Shown piece by piece: positions 35,510 through 43,796 of a stretch of DNA of 64,000 nt (positions are counted from its first letter, which is position 1; every line of letters begins with the position of its first letter). This DNA is from Dyadobacter fanqingshengii (GTDB lineage: Bacteria; Bacteroidota; Bacteroidia; Cytophagales; Spirosomataceae): the NCBI RefSeq assembly GCF_023822005.2, contig NZ_CP098806.1, forward strand, positions 310,001-374,000, written 5' to 3'. The notes beneath the pieces are model-generated. The model made no database searches, was not told where the DNA came from, and saw nothing but the letters and a program-made list of their open reading frames with translations. The translations under genes and the position numbers were made by a program.

Positions 35510-35539
35510 ATTGTGAATGTTTGGATGTGGTTATATTTG
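35510..35539 (+). promoter_or_regulatory. Bacteroidota-type promoter of the lipoprotein-DUF4202 pair
   Basis: ATTG (35510-35513), 18 bases, then TATATTTG (35532-35539), a perfect TAnnTTTG -7 element with three of four matches at -33. Transcription would begin near 35546, about 22 bases before the lipoprotein ATG. It lies after the treY-malQ stop, so the downstream genes are a separate unit. Confidence 0.6.
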
Positions 35540-35567
35540 TGAAAATACAGCAAATTTGAATGTTCCT

Positions 35568-36041
35568 ATGCTTGTAAAAAAAGCCGCGTTATTGATCCTG
35601 TTCAGTGTTTCTCTGATCCAATTAACTGCCTGCAAGAATGCGGCTGACAGTCCGGCGGATGCGGCTGCTTTGCTGACAGTGGTGAAACAATGGAAAATTG
35701 ATGAGATTGCTGTAAATGATGCGGTGACTTTTAAGGATGGGAAAATGACGCAGCAGTTTGGCGGGATTGATTTTGAGCGATATATGGAAACGGTTGAGCT
35801 TCGGAAAGACGGCACATTTTCGGGCGTTTTTAAAGGGGATAGCAAGCCATTTGATCTTAAATGGAAGCAAACTGATAAAAATCTGACAGTTGGCGCGGCA
35901 GATGCAGCCGTCAAAGGAGGCGAATGGACGATTGATCCGAAGGATGTTAGCAGCGAATTTTTTACCATGAAAACACAAAGCACTGCATACGACTATCCCC
36001 GGATGACCAGCATATCCCTTAAATTCAAAGCTGTAAAGTAA
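35568..36041 (+). CDS. Putative lipoprotein, lipocalin-like size
   Basis: A 157-residue protein from the ATG at 35568, which begins a lipoprotein signal (MLVKKAALLILFSVSLIQLTAC, Cys at residue 22). The longer upstream frame is dismissed because it would bury the signal peptide. The mature part repeats beta-strand patterns (WKIDEIAVNDAVTFKDGKMT, VELRKDGTFSGVFKGDSKPF) as in small lipocalin-like Bacteroidota lipoproteins. The family cannot be named. The DUF4202 gene follows 24 bases later, so the two probably share the promoter just upstream. Confidence 0.72.
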   Translation: MLVKKAALLILFSVSLIQLTACKNAADSPADAAALLTVVKQWKIDEIAVNDAVTFKDGKMTQQFGGIDFERYMETVELRKDGTFSGVFKGDSKPFDLKWKQTDKNLTVGAADAAVKGGEWTIDPKDVSSEFFTMKTQSTAYDYPRMTSISLKFKAVK

Positions 36042-36065
36042 ACCCACATTCGCAAAACACCGGAA

Positions 36066-36650
36066 ATGAAGAATCTTGAAAAAGCCTTCGCGCTTTTTGA
36101 CGCCTATAACCGCAATTCGCCTGAACATTTAGTCCATGAGGGGACAGAATATCCGGCTGAATATTTTTATGCCATAAAACTGCATGAATGGGTTACAAAA
36201 CTTGCTCCCGAGGCAAGCGAGAGCTTATTGCTGGCATCAAGGGCACAGCATATCGGGCGCTGGGAAATTGCCCGGAATACTTACGAGGAAGGCAGGGTAG
36301 GTTATCTCAAATGGAGAACGGACCTGTCTAAATTTCACGCCTCAAAAGCCGCCGAAATAATGGAATCTGTCGGGTACGATGCAGAGACCATTGAGCGGGT
36401 ACAGCAAATTATCCGCAAACAAAAAATAAAAGCGGATGATGAAGTGCAAACTATGGAGAATGCGCTTTGTCTGGTGTTTTTGGAATATCAATTTGATGAC
36501 CTCATTGCCAAAACAAGTGAGGAAAAAATGATCATCATTTTACAAAAAACGTGGGCCAAAATGAGTGACCCCGGCAGAAACCAGGCGCTTTCCTTACATT
36601 ATAGTGATGAAGGAAAGCGCCTGATCAACATGGCATTAAGTGCGTCTTGA
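36066..36650 (+). CDS. DUF4202 protein
   Basis: A 194-residue cytosolic protein that matches DUF4202 throughout its length: AFALFDAYNRNSPEHLVHEG, LLLASRAQHIGRWEIARNTY, GYLKWRTDLSKFHASKAAEI and ALCLVFLEYQFDDLIAKTSE. The pattern of conserved His and Asp residues (SRAQHIGRW, then DALCL-like ENALCLVFLEY) recalls HD-type metal-dependent enzymes. A hydrolase role is conceivable but not shown. Homologues are found in diverse bacteria and fungi with no settled function. Confidence 0.85.
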   Translation: MKNLEKAFALFDAYNRNSPEHLVHEGTEYPAEYFYAIKLHEWVTKLAPEASESLLLASRAQHIGRWEIARNTYEEGRVGYLKWRTDLSKFHASKAAEIMESVGYDAETIERVQQIIRKQKIKADDEVQTMENALCLVFLEYQFDDLIAKTSEEKMIIILQKTWAKMSDPGRNQALSLHYSDEGKRLINMALSAS

Positions 36651-36661
36651 TGCCATGTTTT
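36627..36661. terminator. Hairpin shared by convergent genes
   Basis: A 10-bp perfect stem AACATGGCAT / ATGCCATGTT (36627-36636 with 36650-36659) is followed by T residues on the plus strand. It spans the DUF4202 stop codon and ends just before the stop of the convergent vWA gene, so it could end both transcripts. Confidence 0.55.
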
Positions 36662-36664
36662 ATT

Positions 36665-38518
36665 CTAATCTTTTTGTGCTGTTTCTTTTCTGTTATCCAA
36701 TGTCTCCGCAGTTTTAACAAGTTGCACAAATTCTGAGCGGTAACCTTCTTCGTCTTTACCAAATGCCGTTTTGGCCCGCGCAACAACTTCCCGGTAACTG
36801 GCTTTGCCTTTAAATTCCGAGTTACGAAGCAATAACCCGAACTCTGCCACTGCGCTCGCAAAGCGGAGATTTTCTGAACAGTCTGCAAGTGGTTTGGAGG
36901 TGTTTTTAATAGGCATGTCAAACAAAATGCTCTTGACTGAATCCGGCTTTTTGTAACGGATTTTTAATGTCAGCATTTCGTCTGTTTTCCCAAGGTCCGA
37001 CGCATCTGTTTTTTGATATTTCAATGCATCATTTTTTGACAGATAGGAGCTGTTGGCACCTGCAGGAACAATTTCGTACAGCGCGGTAACCGAGTGTCCC
37101 GAGCCCATTTCACCTGCATCTTTTTTATCGTCACGAAACTCCTCGTTTTTGAGCGCGCGATTTTCGTAACCTATTAACCGGTAAGCCTGTACATGCCGCG
37201 GGTTGAATTCAATCTGGACTTTAACATCCTTGGCGATCGTGAAAAGTGTTCCGCCGAATTCCTGAACAAATTCTTTCCTCGCTTCCTGAATGTTATCAAT
37301 GTAAGCATAGTTGCCATTGCCTTTATCGGCAAGCGTTTCAATGTGGCTGTCTTTGTAATTTCCCATCCCAAATCCCATAATGCTTAGGAAAATACCCTCT
37401 TTTCGCTTTTCTTCAATTAGTCGCTGCAATTCGCCTTCGCTTGAAATCCCAACATTGAAATCGCCGTCGGTTGCCAGAATTACGCGGTTGTTTCCGTCTT
37501 TCATGAAGTTATCTTTCGCGAGCTTATAAGCCAGTTCAATCCCCGCACCGCCAGCCGTCGAACCGCCTGCTTCGAGCCCGTCAAGCGCTTCCTTAATAGT
37601 CATTTTTTCACTGCCGGATGTGGGTTTTAAAATCTCACCCGCAGCGCCAGCGTACACGACAATGGAAATTTTATCCTGAGGACGAAGCTGGTCAACGAGG
37701 AGTTTGAAAGCTTGTTTTAAAAGAGGAAGCTTATTCTGGTCGGACATGGAGCCAGAGACGTCGATCAGGAAAACCAGGTTCGAGGCGGGCAAATTTTTGG
37801 TCGGGACGGTTTTCGCCTGCAAGCCAATGTGCAGCAGTTTTAGTCCCGGATTCCAGGGAGAGTCTGTCATTTCACCGGATACGGCGATGGGGTGCTCGCC
37901 TGATGGCTCTGTATAATCATAATCAAAATAGTTGATCATTTCCTCAATTCTGACCGCATCCACGGGAGGCATTTGTCCTGAATTTAAAAACCGGCGCGTG
38001 TTGCTGTAAGATGCCCGGTCCACATCAACGGAGAATGTTGTGACAGGCGTTTGGGACGCAAACTGGAAGCCATTTTCATTAATCGGATTGTAATTTTCGG
38101 TTTCCAGAGGCTGGTGCCGGGGCATAGGCGCCATAAAAGTCTGCGCGGCCGATTCCATTTGCACGTAACTGCCGGAAACTTTTCGATGGACCTGATTACT
38201 TTCGCTCAGCGCGTCTGTCAAGTCAATGCGGCTGATGGCTAATGTCACATTCAATGTGTTAGCGGTGCCTAACCTCACTTCTTTGGCTGCATAATGGGGC
38301 ATCGAGAAGATCAGCGTTTTTGCGTAATCAGGAACCTGGATCGTGTATCTTCCCAGCGAATCCGTTTTGGCGGATATTATGGTGTTTTTCACCATAACAA
38401 TCACATTAGCAAGCGGTTTTTGATTTTCATCTTTTACAACACCGGAGATTTTCCGGTTCTGCAGCAATGTAAAAGCCGTCAGGGCGAAAAAGAGGAGCAA
38501 TGCAATTTTACTTTTCAT
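36665..38518 (-). CDS. vWA/YfbK-type surface protein with carboxypeptidase-like N-terminal domain
   Basis: A 617-residue exported protein (MKSKIALLLFFALTAFTLLQ). Residues 23-98 form a carboxypeptidase-regulatory-like beta-sandwich (KISGVVKDENQKPLANVIVM). A YfbK N-terminal region follows (TTFSVDVDRASYSNTRRFLN, EEMINYFDYDY), then a von Willebrand A domain with an intact MIDAS motif DVSGS (253-257), and a C-terminal DUF3520-type domain (LLRNSEFKGKASYREVVARA). It should bind a divalent metal and a protein ligand at the envelope. It is divergent from an ECF sigma / anti-sigma pair, a recurrent arrangement, so it may be the target or sensor of that pair. Confidence 0.87.
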   Translation of the reverse strand: MKSKIALLLFFALTAFTLLQNRKISGVVKDENQKPLANVIVMVKNTIISAKTDSLGRYTIQVPDYAKTLIFSMPHYAAKEVRLGTANTLNVTLAISRIDLTDALSESNQVHRKVSGSYVQMESAAQTFMAPMPRHQPLETENYNPINENGFQFASQTPVTTFSVDVDRASYSNTRRFLNSGQMPPVDAVRIEEMINYFDYDYTEPSGEHPIAVSGEMTDSPWNPGLKLLHIGLQAKTVPTKNLPASNLVFLIDVSGSMSDQNKLPLLKQAFKLLVDQLRPQDKISIVVYAGAAGEILKPTSGSEKMTIKEALDGLEAGGSTAGGAGIELAYKLAKDNFMKDGNNRVILATDGDFNVGISSEGELQRLIEEKRKEGIFLSIMGFGMGNYKDSHIETLADKGNGNYAYIDNIQEARKEFVQEFGGTLFTIAKDVKVQIEFNPRHVQAYRLIGYENRALKNEEFRDDKKDAGEMGSGHSVTALYEIVPAGANSSYLSKNDALKYQKTDASDLGKTDEMLTLKIRYKKPDSVKSILFDMPIKNTSKPLADCSENLRFASAVAEFGLLLRNSEFKGKASYREVVARAKTAFGKDEEGYRSEFVQLVKTAETLDNRKETAQKD

Positions 38519-38693
38519 GGTTAATAGATTTTTTGTTTATTGACAGGATGCAAGCCGCATTCAGATTCCATAGATTTTTTCTGACTTTTTTATGGAATTT
38601 CAAAAAAGCTGCATCTAATGGTTGACACATAGAGGTAATCATGTTTTTAAGCCGGCGCATGTGAGGTTTTTAAAAATATTCAGGGGAAATACA

Positions 38694-39251
38694 GTGGCAC
38701 CGCTTTCAGAAGCGCAGCAACTCACGGCGTATCGCAGCTCCGGGGATGTTGGCGTGTTGGGTGCGCTCTATGAACCTTATATGGAAATGGTCTTTGCGCT
38801 GTGTTACAAATATTTGCAGGACGAGGACGCGGGTAAGGACGCCGTAATGCAGATTTTTGAAAAACTGGTCTTAGAGTTGAAAACACATGAAGTGGAGCAT
38901 TTCAAAAGCTGGCTGCACAGCGTTTGCCGCAATTATTGTTTGATGCAGCTTCGCGCGAAAAAGGCATTTGTGACGGCAGATGACATCGACAATGAGGAAA
39001 GTGAAACGTTTCTGATCTCCGATGGACCCGAAGAGTCGCTTTTCGATGAAAAACAATTCGATGCCCTGGAAATGTGTTTGGGAACATTACAAAAAGAGCA
39101 AAGAACGGCGATACAACTGTTCTATATGCAGGAGAAATGTTACCGGGAAATTAGTGAAGATACGGGTTTTGATCTCAGTAAAGTGAAAAGCTATATCCAG
39201 AATGGCAAGCGGAACCTGAAAATTTGCATAGAAAAAAATGGCAGAAAATAG
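38694..39251 (+). CDS. ECF-type RNA polymerase sigma factor
   Basis: A sigma-70 family factor with region 2 (LGALYEPYMEMVFALCYKYL, then DAVMQIFEKLV) and region 4 (LGTLQKEQRTAIQLFYMQEK, CYREISEDTGFDLSKVKSYI). I pick the GTG at 38694, seven bases behind AGGGG, which gives 185 residues and a normal N-terminus (VAPLSEAQQLTAYRSSGDVG). A frame opening at a TTG at 38622 has no ribosome-binding site. The next gene overlaps its 3' end by 14 bases and encodes a membrane protein of anti-sigma type. Target promoters are unknown; the divergent vWA gene is a candidate. Confidence 0.87.
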   Translation: MAPLSEAQQLTAYRSSGDVGVLGALYEPYMEMVFALCYKYLQDEDAGKDAVMQIFEKLVLELKTHEVEHFKSWLHSVCRNYCLMQLRAKKAFVTADDIDNEESETFLISDGPEESLFDEKQFDALEMCLGTLQKEQRTAIQLFYMQEKCYREISEDTGFDLSKVKSYIQNGKRNLKICIEKNGRK

Positions 39252-40248
39252 GTCAGATAGGGTTGGATTTGAGGACTTTCGCCGCTATCAAAGTGGTGAA
39301 ATGTCGCTCAGGGAGCAACATTTGCTGGAAAAGCAGATGTTGGAAGATCCTATGCTCGCGGAAGCGTATGAGGGATTTCTTGCCATGCAACGAAACAACG
39401 CCGACTTTGCCAGCATTAAAAATGCCCTGAACCGGAATTTAGGAAAACGGATCAAGGGCAATCGAAAAAGGACAATTCCGATATGGGCCTACGGAGCTGC
39501 TGCTTCGCTGGTAATCACTATGGGTACACTCTGGCTTGTATTTGTTTCCAATCCACAAAAAGGTGACATCACGGAAACTGGACAAAATCTAGTGGAAAGG
39601 CCTTTGATTAAGCCTGAAACCAAACCTCAATCCGCTCCCGAAACGAATCTGGAAACAGCATTGCCTGTTAAAAAAACAACTCCGCGCACGAAGCCAGCGA
39701 CGCAGCGAGCTCAGGAACCTGAACTTGTCATTGAAGTTCCTGCCCAACAGACTGAAACAGATTTGGCCGTCACAAATAGTGATGATCAGGTAAATGTTCC
39801 CGCTTCCGCGCCTGCGGAGAAGCAGGCGTTTGCCAACACAGCCCGTACGCAGCCACCCGCTGCCGCAGCCAGTCGCTTACGCGAAGAACCCAAGCACAAA
39901 AGGAGCCATACCGTTGTAGCCGAGGAGACTTCGGCCCGAGGTCTGGCGGCGTTACCGGATGTGACAAATTCCCTTACTAAGCTGACAGCCAGTCCATTAA
40001 TGGGATGGGACGCGTATCGTGTTTATCTGGAAAAGCAAAGCGGCGCCGCCAGGCGCAAGGGAGAAGTGACGGTAAGCTTCTATGTAAATGCAGACGGCAC
40101 ATTGACCGACTTTACTGCCGAAGGTAAAAAGCAATTACATTCAGAAGGGATCCGCATCGTGAGAGAAGGCCCGCAATGGGTTCCGGTCAAGCAGCATGGC
40201 TCCACCGTACGCACTCCCGTTTCGGTTACATTACAATTCAGAAAGTAA
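39238..40248 (+). CDS. Membrane-spanning anti-sigma-like protein with TonB-like C-terminal domain
   Basis: A 336-residue single-pass protein. The cytosolic first 80 residues (FEDFRRYQSGEMSLREQHLL, EKQMLEDPMLAEAYEGFLAM) resemble the helical anti-sigma N-domain. One transmembrane helix follows (IWAYGAAASLVITMGTLWLV, about 82-102), then a Pro/Thr/Lys/Glu-rich linker of about 150 residues. The C-terminal 80 residues (GEVTVSFYVNADGTLTDFTA, then VSVTLQFRK) have the TonB C-terminal pattern. The 14-base overlap with the sigma gene supports a cognate pair. The periplasmic TonB-like domain could sense the state of an outer-membrane partner. Assignment is by layout and composition, not by a named anti-sigma motif. 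Confidence 0.78.
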   Translation: MAENRSDRVGFEDFRRYQSGEMSLREQHLLEKQMLEDPMLAEAYEGFLAMQRNNADFASIKNALNRNLGKRIKGNRKRTIPIWAYGAAASLVITMGTLWLVFVSNPQKGDITETGQNLVERPLIKPETKPQSAPETNLETALPVKKTTPRTKPATQRAQEPELVIEVPAQQTETDLAVTNSDDQVNVPASAPAEKQAFANTARTQPPAAAASRLREEPKHKRSHTVVAEETSARGLAALPDVTNSLTKLTASPLMGWDAYRVYLEKQSGAARRKGEVTVSFYVNADGTLTDFTAEGKKQLHSEGIRIVREGPQWVPVKQHGSTVRTPVSVTLQFRK

Positions 40249-40359
40249 ACCAGCTTCCCCGGCGTAATTTCCCCGAACCGTTGTATCTGAACACTTTATA
40301 GAAATCCGCAGGATATAATTATCCAGGGATTTAAGTAATTCCGCGCAATACAACCGGTT

Positions 40360-40396
40360 ACAAAATTACTCCGTAGAAGTAATTTGTATTTTTTTT
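40360..40396 (+). terminator. AT-rich Rho-independent terminator after the sigma/anti-sigma operon
   Basis: ACAAAATTACT pairs with AGTAATTTGT (40360-40370 with 40378-40387, one bulged base) across a seven-base loop and is followed by ATTTTTTTT (40388-40396). It lies 112 bases after the anti-sigma stop. The stem is AT-rich, so efficiency is uncertain, but the T tract is strong. Confidence 0.55.
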
Positions 40397-40735
40397 CAAA
40401 ATAGAATGTTAATTTTTTGCAATCTGGATAGTTGTATATAATTTTACTACGCATACATCACTCCCCTTCATACATATACCCGTTATAATAATTTCTGTTA
40501 AATCAAACCATACAACCAATCATCCATGTTTTTTTAGATTTGATACCGTAGAAACAGGATCTTTCGGATAAAATTTCCGGATAGATTTTGTTATCGGCAG
40601 TATTATTACTAATTCTACGTAAGAATTGGTTGTTATTTCGAAATGTGGCGGACGCAACCAGCTCAAACCAGGTGAAATCTCCAAATGGTAACATCAAACA
40701 AGCACCAGATAATTTGAATATTTTTTACTCAACCT
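40397..40735. other. Leader region of the exopolysaccharide locus
   Basis: About 340 AT-rich bases before the first exopolysaccharide gene. The region holds an imperfect dyad AATTCT-ACGTA-AGAATT at 40611-40627, which may be a protein-binding site. A minus-strand 64-codon frame (40697-40503) shows no family resemblance. No -33/-7 pair with correct spacing was found close to the receiver gene. Confidence 0.45.
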
Positions 40736-41125
40736 ATGAGCAGTAGAAGAAATCTCTTGATTATAGACGATGAGCCAAGTATCACCAAGATATTGGAGCA
40801 TTTTCTAAAAAAGGACTTTAATGTTGTAATTAAAAGTGACGGATCCGAAGGCATGCTTTGGCTCGAAGAAGGTAATCAGGCTGACCTGATCATTGCAGAT
40901 TTGCATATGCCCAATTTGAGCGGAAAAGAGTTTTTAAAGGTTGCAAAGGCCAGTAACTTGTATGCTGACATTCCCGTGATCATCCTTTCCGGATCTGACG
41001 AAAGCAGTGAACGTATCCAATGCCTGAACCTGGGTGCAGACGATTTTATGGTAAAACCATTCAATCCGATGGAAGTTCACGCCAAGATCAATGCAATCCT
41101 TCGCCGAAGTAAACGCTACTCTTAA
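40736..41125 (+). CDS. Receiver-domain response regulator at the head of the exopolysaccharide operon
   Basis: A 129-residue CheY-like receiver: Asp11/Asp12 (LLIIDDEPS), phospho-acceptor Asp55 in IIADLHMPNLSGKEF and Lys107 in FMVKPFN. It has no output domain, though its C-terminus (INAILRRSKRYS) resembles the linker before a winged helix that is absent here. The initiating sugar transferase gene begins 13 bases later and itself carries a degenerate receiver, so the two products may form a mixed receiver dimer. The embedded hybrid histidine kinase of this locus is a candidate phosphate donor. Both ideas are inference. Confidence 0.88.
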   Translation: MSSRRNLLIIDDEPSITKILEHFLKKDFNVVIKSDGSEGMLWLEEGNQADLIIADLHMPNLSGKEFLKVAKASNLYADIPVIILSGSDESSERIQCLNLGADDFMVKPFNPMEVHAKINAILRRSKRYS

Positions 41126-41138
41126 TCAGCAAATCAAT

Positions 41139-42353
41139 ATGGAATTGACAAGCACGTCCGCGGGAATGGTTGTTGAGCCAAAATCCTATGTCGCGTTGTT
41201 CAGGGTTATTTATCTGAACAAAGATCTGGAACAATATCTGCACTTTTCGGAGCAGTATGCCGACTCGCTGCAGGTCGAATATTTCGACTCCAAAGAAGGG
41301 GTTCTCCGCGCCCTTGAAGAGAATTTCCCCGCCGACATTATCCTGGCCCATTCAGAAAGCGGCGGCCTGGAACTGCTTGACACAATCCGCAATACGGCCG
41401 GATTTGGCAACATTCCTTTTGTGCTGATGGTAAATAACCTGAGCCCCGAAGCCATAGAAATGGCCCGGAAGCATCACGCTGATGACATTTTCTCGGTCCG
41501 GTTTGACGACGGTGACCTTATTACCCGCATCCGCTATTTCAAAAAACGGCAATGGTATGTCGCCAGCAAAGCTTCGGAAAAAATCAGTTCTCAAAACACC
41601 CGCACACCCATTTGGAAACGGGCGATCGACATCATTACGACGGGCGGCGCCGTGATCCTGTTACTCCCGGTTTTTTTGCTGGTGGCACTGCTGATCCGCC
41701 TGGACTCAAAAGGACCTGTTTTTTACAAATCCAAAAGGGTAGGGAGCGGCTACAAGATTTTTGACCTCTACAAATTCCGCACAATGCGCACGGATGCCGA
41801 CCAGCTTATCCGAAAAATGGCTGCATTGAGCATGTATAATAAGAGCACCGAGCCCGTAAACCAGATCGAAAGCAATGGTTTGTGCGACGAATGTCTGGTT
41901 GGAAACCAGTGTAAGAGCCTGCTGTTCCACGATGGAAAGGAGATTTGCGAAAAGCTGTACCATTTTCAGAAAGACCAGAAGGCGGCGTTCATGAAATTCC
42001 AGAATGACCCACGGATCACGCGTTTCGGACAGTTTTTGAGAAACAGCAGTCTGGACGAATTGCCACAGTTGATCAACATCCTCAAAGGCGATATGTCGCT
42101 GGTGGGCAACCGCCCGCTGCCCCTTTACGAGGCTGAAAAAATGACTACTGATGACAAAATCCTTCGTTTTGCGGGTCCGGCCGGACTTACTGGCCTGTGG
42201 CAGGTGACCAAACGCGGAAAAGGAAAAGCGGATATGTCCGAAGAGGAAAGAACGCAGCTGGACATTACTTATGCGAAGGAATTTTCCTTCAAAATGGATA
42301 TGCAGATCATTTTAAAGACGTTCCCGGCCCTCTTGCAATCAGAAAACGTTTAA
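41139..42353 (+). CDS. Initiating sugar transferase with N-terminal pseudo-receiver domain
   Basis: A 404-residue protein. Residues 280-404 together with the start of the domain (WKRAIDIITTGGAVILLLPV, the membrane hairpin at 163-188, and YKFRTM at 211-216) form a bacterial sugar transferase (PglC/WcaJ type), which loads the first sugar phosphate onto undecaprenyl phosphate. Conserved catalytic sequences DPRITRFGQFLR, SLDELPQL and MSLVGNRPL are intact. Residues 15-135 have receiver-like strand order but lack the phospho-acceptor: ADIILAHSESGG has His in place of Asp. A 60-residue insert (about 225-285) carries four Cys at 249, 252, 258 and 270, which suggests a bound metal. The ATG at 41139 follows the upstream receiver gene by 13 bases. 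Confidence 0.88.
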   Translation: MELTSTSAGMVVEPKSYVALFRVIYLNKDLEQYLHFSEQYADSLQVEYFDSKEGVLRALEENFPADIILAHSESGGLELLDTIRNTAGFGNIPFVLMVNNLSPEAIEMARKHHADDIFSVRFDDGDLITRIRYFKKRQWYVASKASEKISSQNTRTPIWKRAIDIITTGGAVILLLPVFLLVALLIRLDSKGPVFYKSKRVGSGYKIFDLYKFRTMRTDADQLIRKMAALSMYNKSTEPVNQIESNGLCDECLVGNQCKSLLFHDGKEICEKLYHFQKDQKAAFMKFQNDPRITRFGQFLRNSSLDELPQLINILKGDMSLVGNRPLPLYEAEKMTTDDKILRFAGPAGLTGLWQVTKRGKGKADMSEEERTQLDITYAKEFSFKMDMQIILKTFPALLQSENV

Positions 42354-42399
42354 CCCTCCCTATCTTTAAAACTATCGAAATTACTTTTACACGCTTATG

Positions 42400-43017
42400 T
42401 TAAATGGTTTTGATCCATTCATTGCGCGACCCGTCATACTGTTTGATAACCCTCGCAGGGTTGCCGACAGCGACAGAGTAGGGAGGGATATTTTTGGTGA
42501 CAACGGCCCCTGCGGCAATTACGCAGTGTTTTCCAATGGTAACCCCGGCAGTGATCACGGTGTTGGCACCAATCCAGCAGTCGTCTTCAATGACAATGGG
42601 CGCAACGCTAACGCCTTGCTGGTGAATCGGTTGCTTAATGTCAGTGTAATTATGGTTCAGTCCGCTTGCCACGATGTTCTGTGCGAGAATGACATTGTTA
42701 CCAACCGTTATCGGGCCAATGATCACATTGCCCAGGCCAATCAGCGAATTATTGCCAATCCTGACTTCCCCCACACCATTATTAACCGTAGTAAAGTCTT
42801 CAATCATGGAATTGTCCCCGATTGAGAAAGGATTGAATGGAAGCACATCCATTCTGACCCAGCTCCTTATAATCACGTTTTTTCCTCTTTGATGATAAAA
42901 CCGGTTTAATATCACCCTCACCCAAAGCCTCGGACGAGCCTGATTAGTTGGAATAAGAAGCCAGTGAAAGAATTTTTTTAAACGTGGATTGCTCTTGATT
43001 TGGTCTGAAAAAGCCAT
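42400..43017 (-). CDS. Left-handed beta-helix acyl/acetyltransferase (hexapeptide repeat)
   Basis: A 205-residue member of the WcaF/serine-acetyltransferase-like group that adds acetyl groups to sugars. Hexapeptide repeats run from about residue 75 (FSIGDNSMIEDFTTVNNGVG, VRIGNNSLIGLGNVIIGPIT, VIEDDCWIGANTVITAGVTI) to GAVVTKNIPPYSVAVGNPAR, the usual C-terminal cap. The catalytic-type His is in SGLNHNYTD. I start it at the ATG at 43017; the further upstream in-frame codon is a TTG. It runs against the neighbouring exopolysaccharide genes and has its own promoter. Confidence 0.85.
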   Translation of the reverse strand: MAFSDQIKSNPRLKKFFHWLLIPTNQARPRLWVRVILNRFYHQRGKNVIIRSWVRMDVLPFNPFSIGDNSMIEDFTTVNNGVGEVRIGNNSLIGLGNVIIGPITVGNNVILAQNIVASGLNHNYTDIKQPIHQQGVSVAPIVIEDDCWIGANTVITAGVTIGKHCVIAAGAVVTKNIPPYSVAVGNPARVIKQYDGSRNEWIKTI

Positions 43018-43053
43018 TCGGGTTGGGCAGAGAGAAGTAGAAGTAATTTTATT

Positions 43054-43084
43054 CAAATGTATTTCCTATAACTACAAAATCAAG
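43054..43084 (-). promoter_or_regulatory. Bacteroidota-type promoter of the hexapeptide acyltransferase gene
   Basis: Minus strand CTTG (43084-43081), 19 bases, TACATTTG (43061-43054). The -7 box is a full TAnnTTTG match and the -33 box matches three of four bases. The start site would be near 43047, about 30 bases before the ATG. Confidence 0.58.
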
Positions 43085-43121
43085 CAAAACTCATTTTAAA
43101 TAAACTATTTTTTAAAAAATA

Positions 43122-43796
43122 ATGCCGATGAGATACGCAGTGTTTTTAATTCCCTTGTTTTTGATCACCCTCACAACACACGCCCAGGAGTCTTTGAGCA
43201 AAGATGTAGACTATGCTTATCTCGAAAAATTAATCACAATTACCAGGGCTAACTACCCAAAGATCAAGATGTACGACGACCGGGTTACGGTAGCTGAATA
43301 CGCGATCAAAAAAGCGAAGCTTTCGTATTTTGACATTTTCAATTTCTCTTATCTATATAGCCCAAACAACAACACAGCCACCATTTCTCCCACATTACTA
43401 AGCGGTTACCAGCTGGGGTTCTTCGTAAATATTGGCGCCATTTTACAAAAGCCGAGCCTGATCAAACAGGCCAAAGGGGAGCTTTCGGTTATGCAGCATG
43501 ATAAGGAAGCTTTTGACCTGAATATGGTTTCGGAAGTGAAGAAACGGTATTTCACCCTGATCCAGAAACGAGCGGTTTTTAAAGTGCGCTCCAATGCAGT
43601 ACTGGACGTGGAAAGTATGGTTGCCAATGTCAAAAAACGCTTTGAAATGGGGCAGGAAACATTGGAAAAATATAATCAGATACTCGTTATGCAGACGGAC
43701 CACTACCAAAACCTGCTGAATGCAGAAAGTGAGATTTTGATAGCAAAAAGCAGTCTGGAAGAATTGTTGGGACAAAAATTAGAAGATATAAAATGA
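43122..43796 (+). CDS. Half-length TolC-family outer-membrane-type protein
   Basis: A 224-residue exported protein (signal peptide MRYAVFLIPLFLITLTTHAQ from residue 3). The rest matches one half of a TolC/OEP protein: long helices (YLEKLITITRANYPKIKMYD, DRVTVAEYAIKKAKLSYFDI), a short beta segment around GYQLGFFVNIGAIL and a second coiled coil (RFEMGQETLEKYNQILVMQT). TolC proteins are normally about 450 residues with two such halves. Here only one is present, with no frame break, as in other Cytophagales exopolysaccharide loci. Its stop overlaps the start of the copolymerase gene (ATGA). A role in polymer passage through the periplasm or outer membrane is likely. Confidence 0.75.
   Translation: MPMRYAVFLIPLFLITLTTHAQESLSKDVDYAYLEKLITITRANYPKIKMYDDRVTVAEYAIKKAKLSYFDIFNFSYLYSPNNNTATISPTLLSGYQLGFFVNIGAILQKPSLIKQAKGELSVMQHDKEAFDLNMVSEVKKRYFTLIQKRAVFKVRSNAVLDVESMVANVKKRFEMGQETLEKYNQILVMQTDHYQNLLNAESEILIAKSSLEELLGQKLEDIK

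Noticed and set aside
40503..40697. 64-codon minus-strand frame in the exopolysaccharide leader
   Set aside because: AT-rich sequence without recognisable domain or start signals; probably chance.
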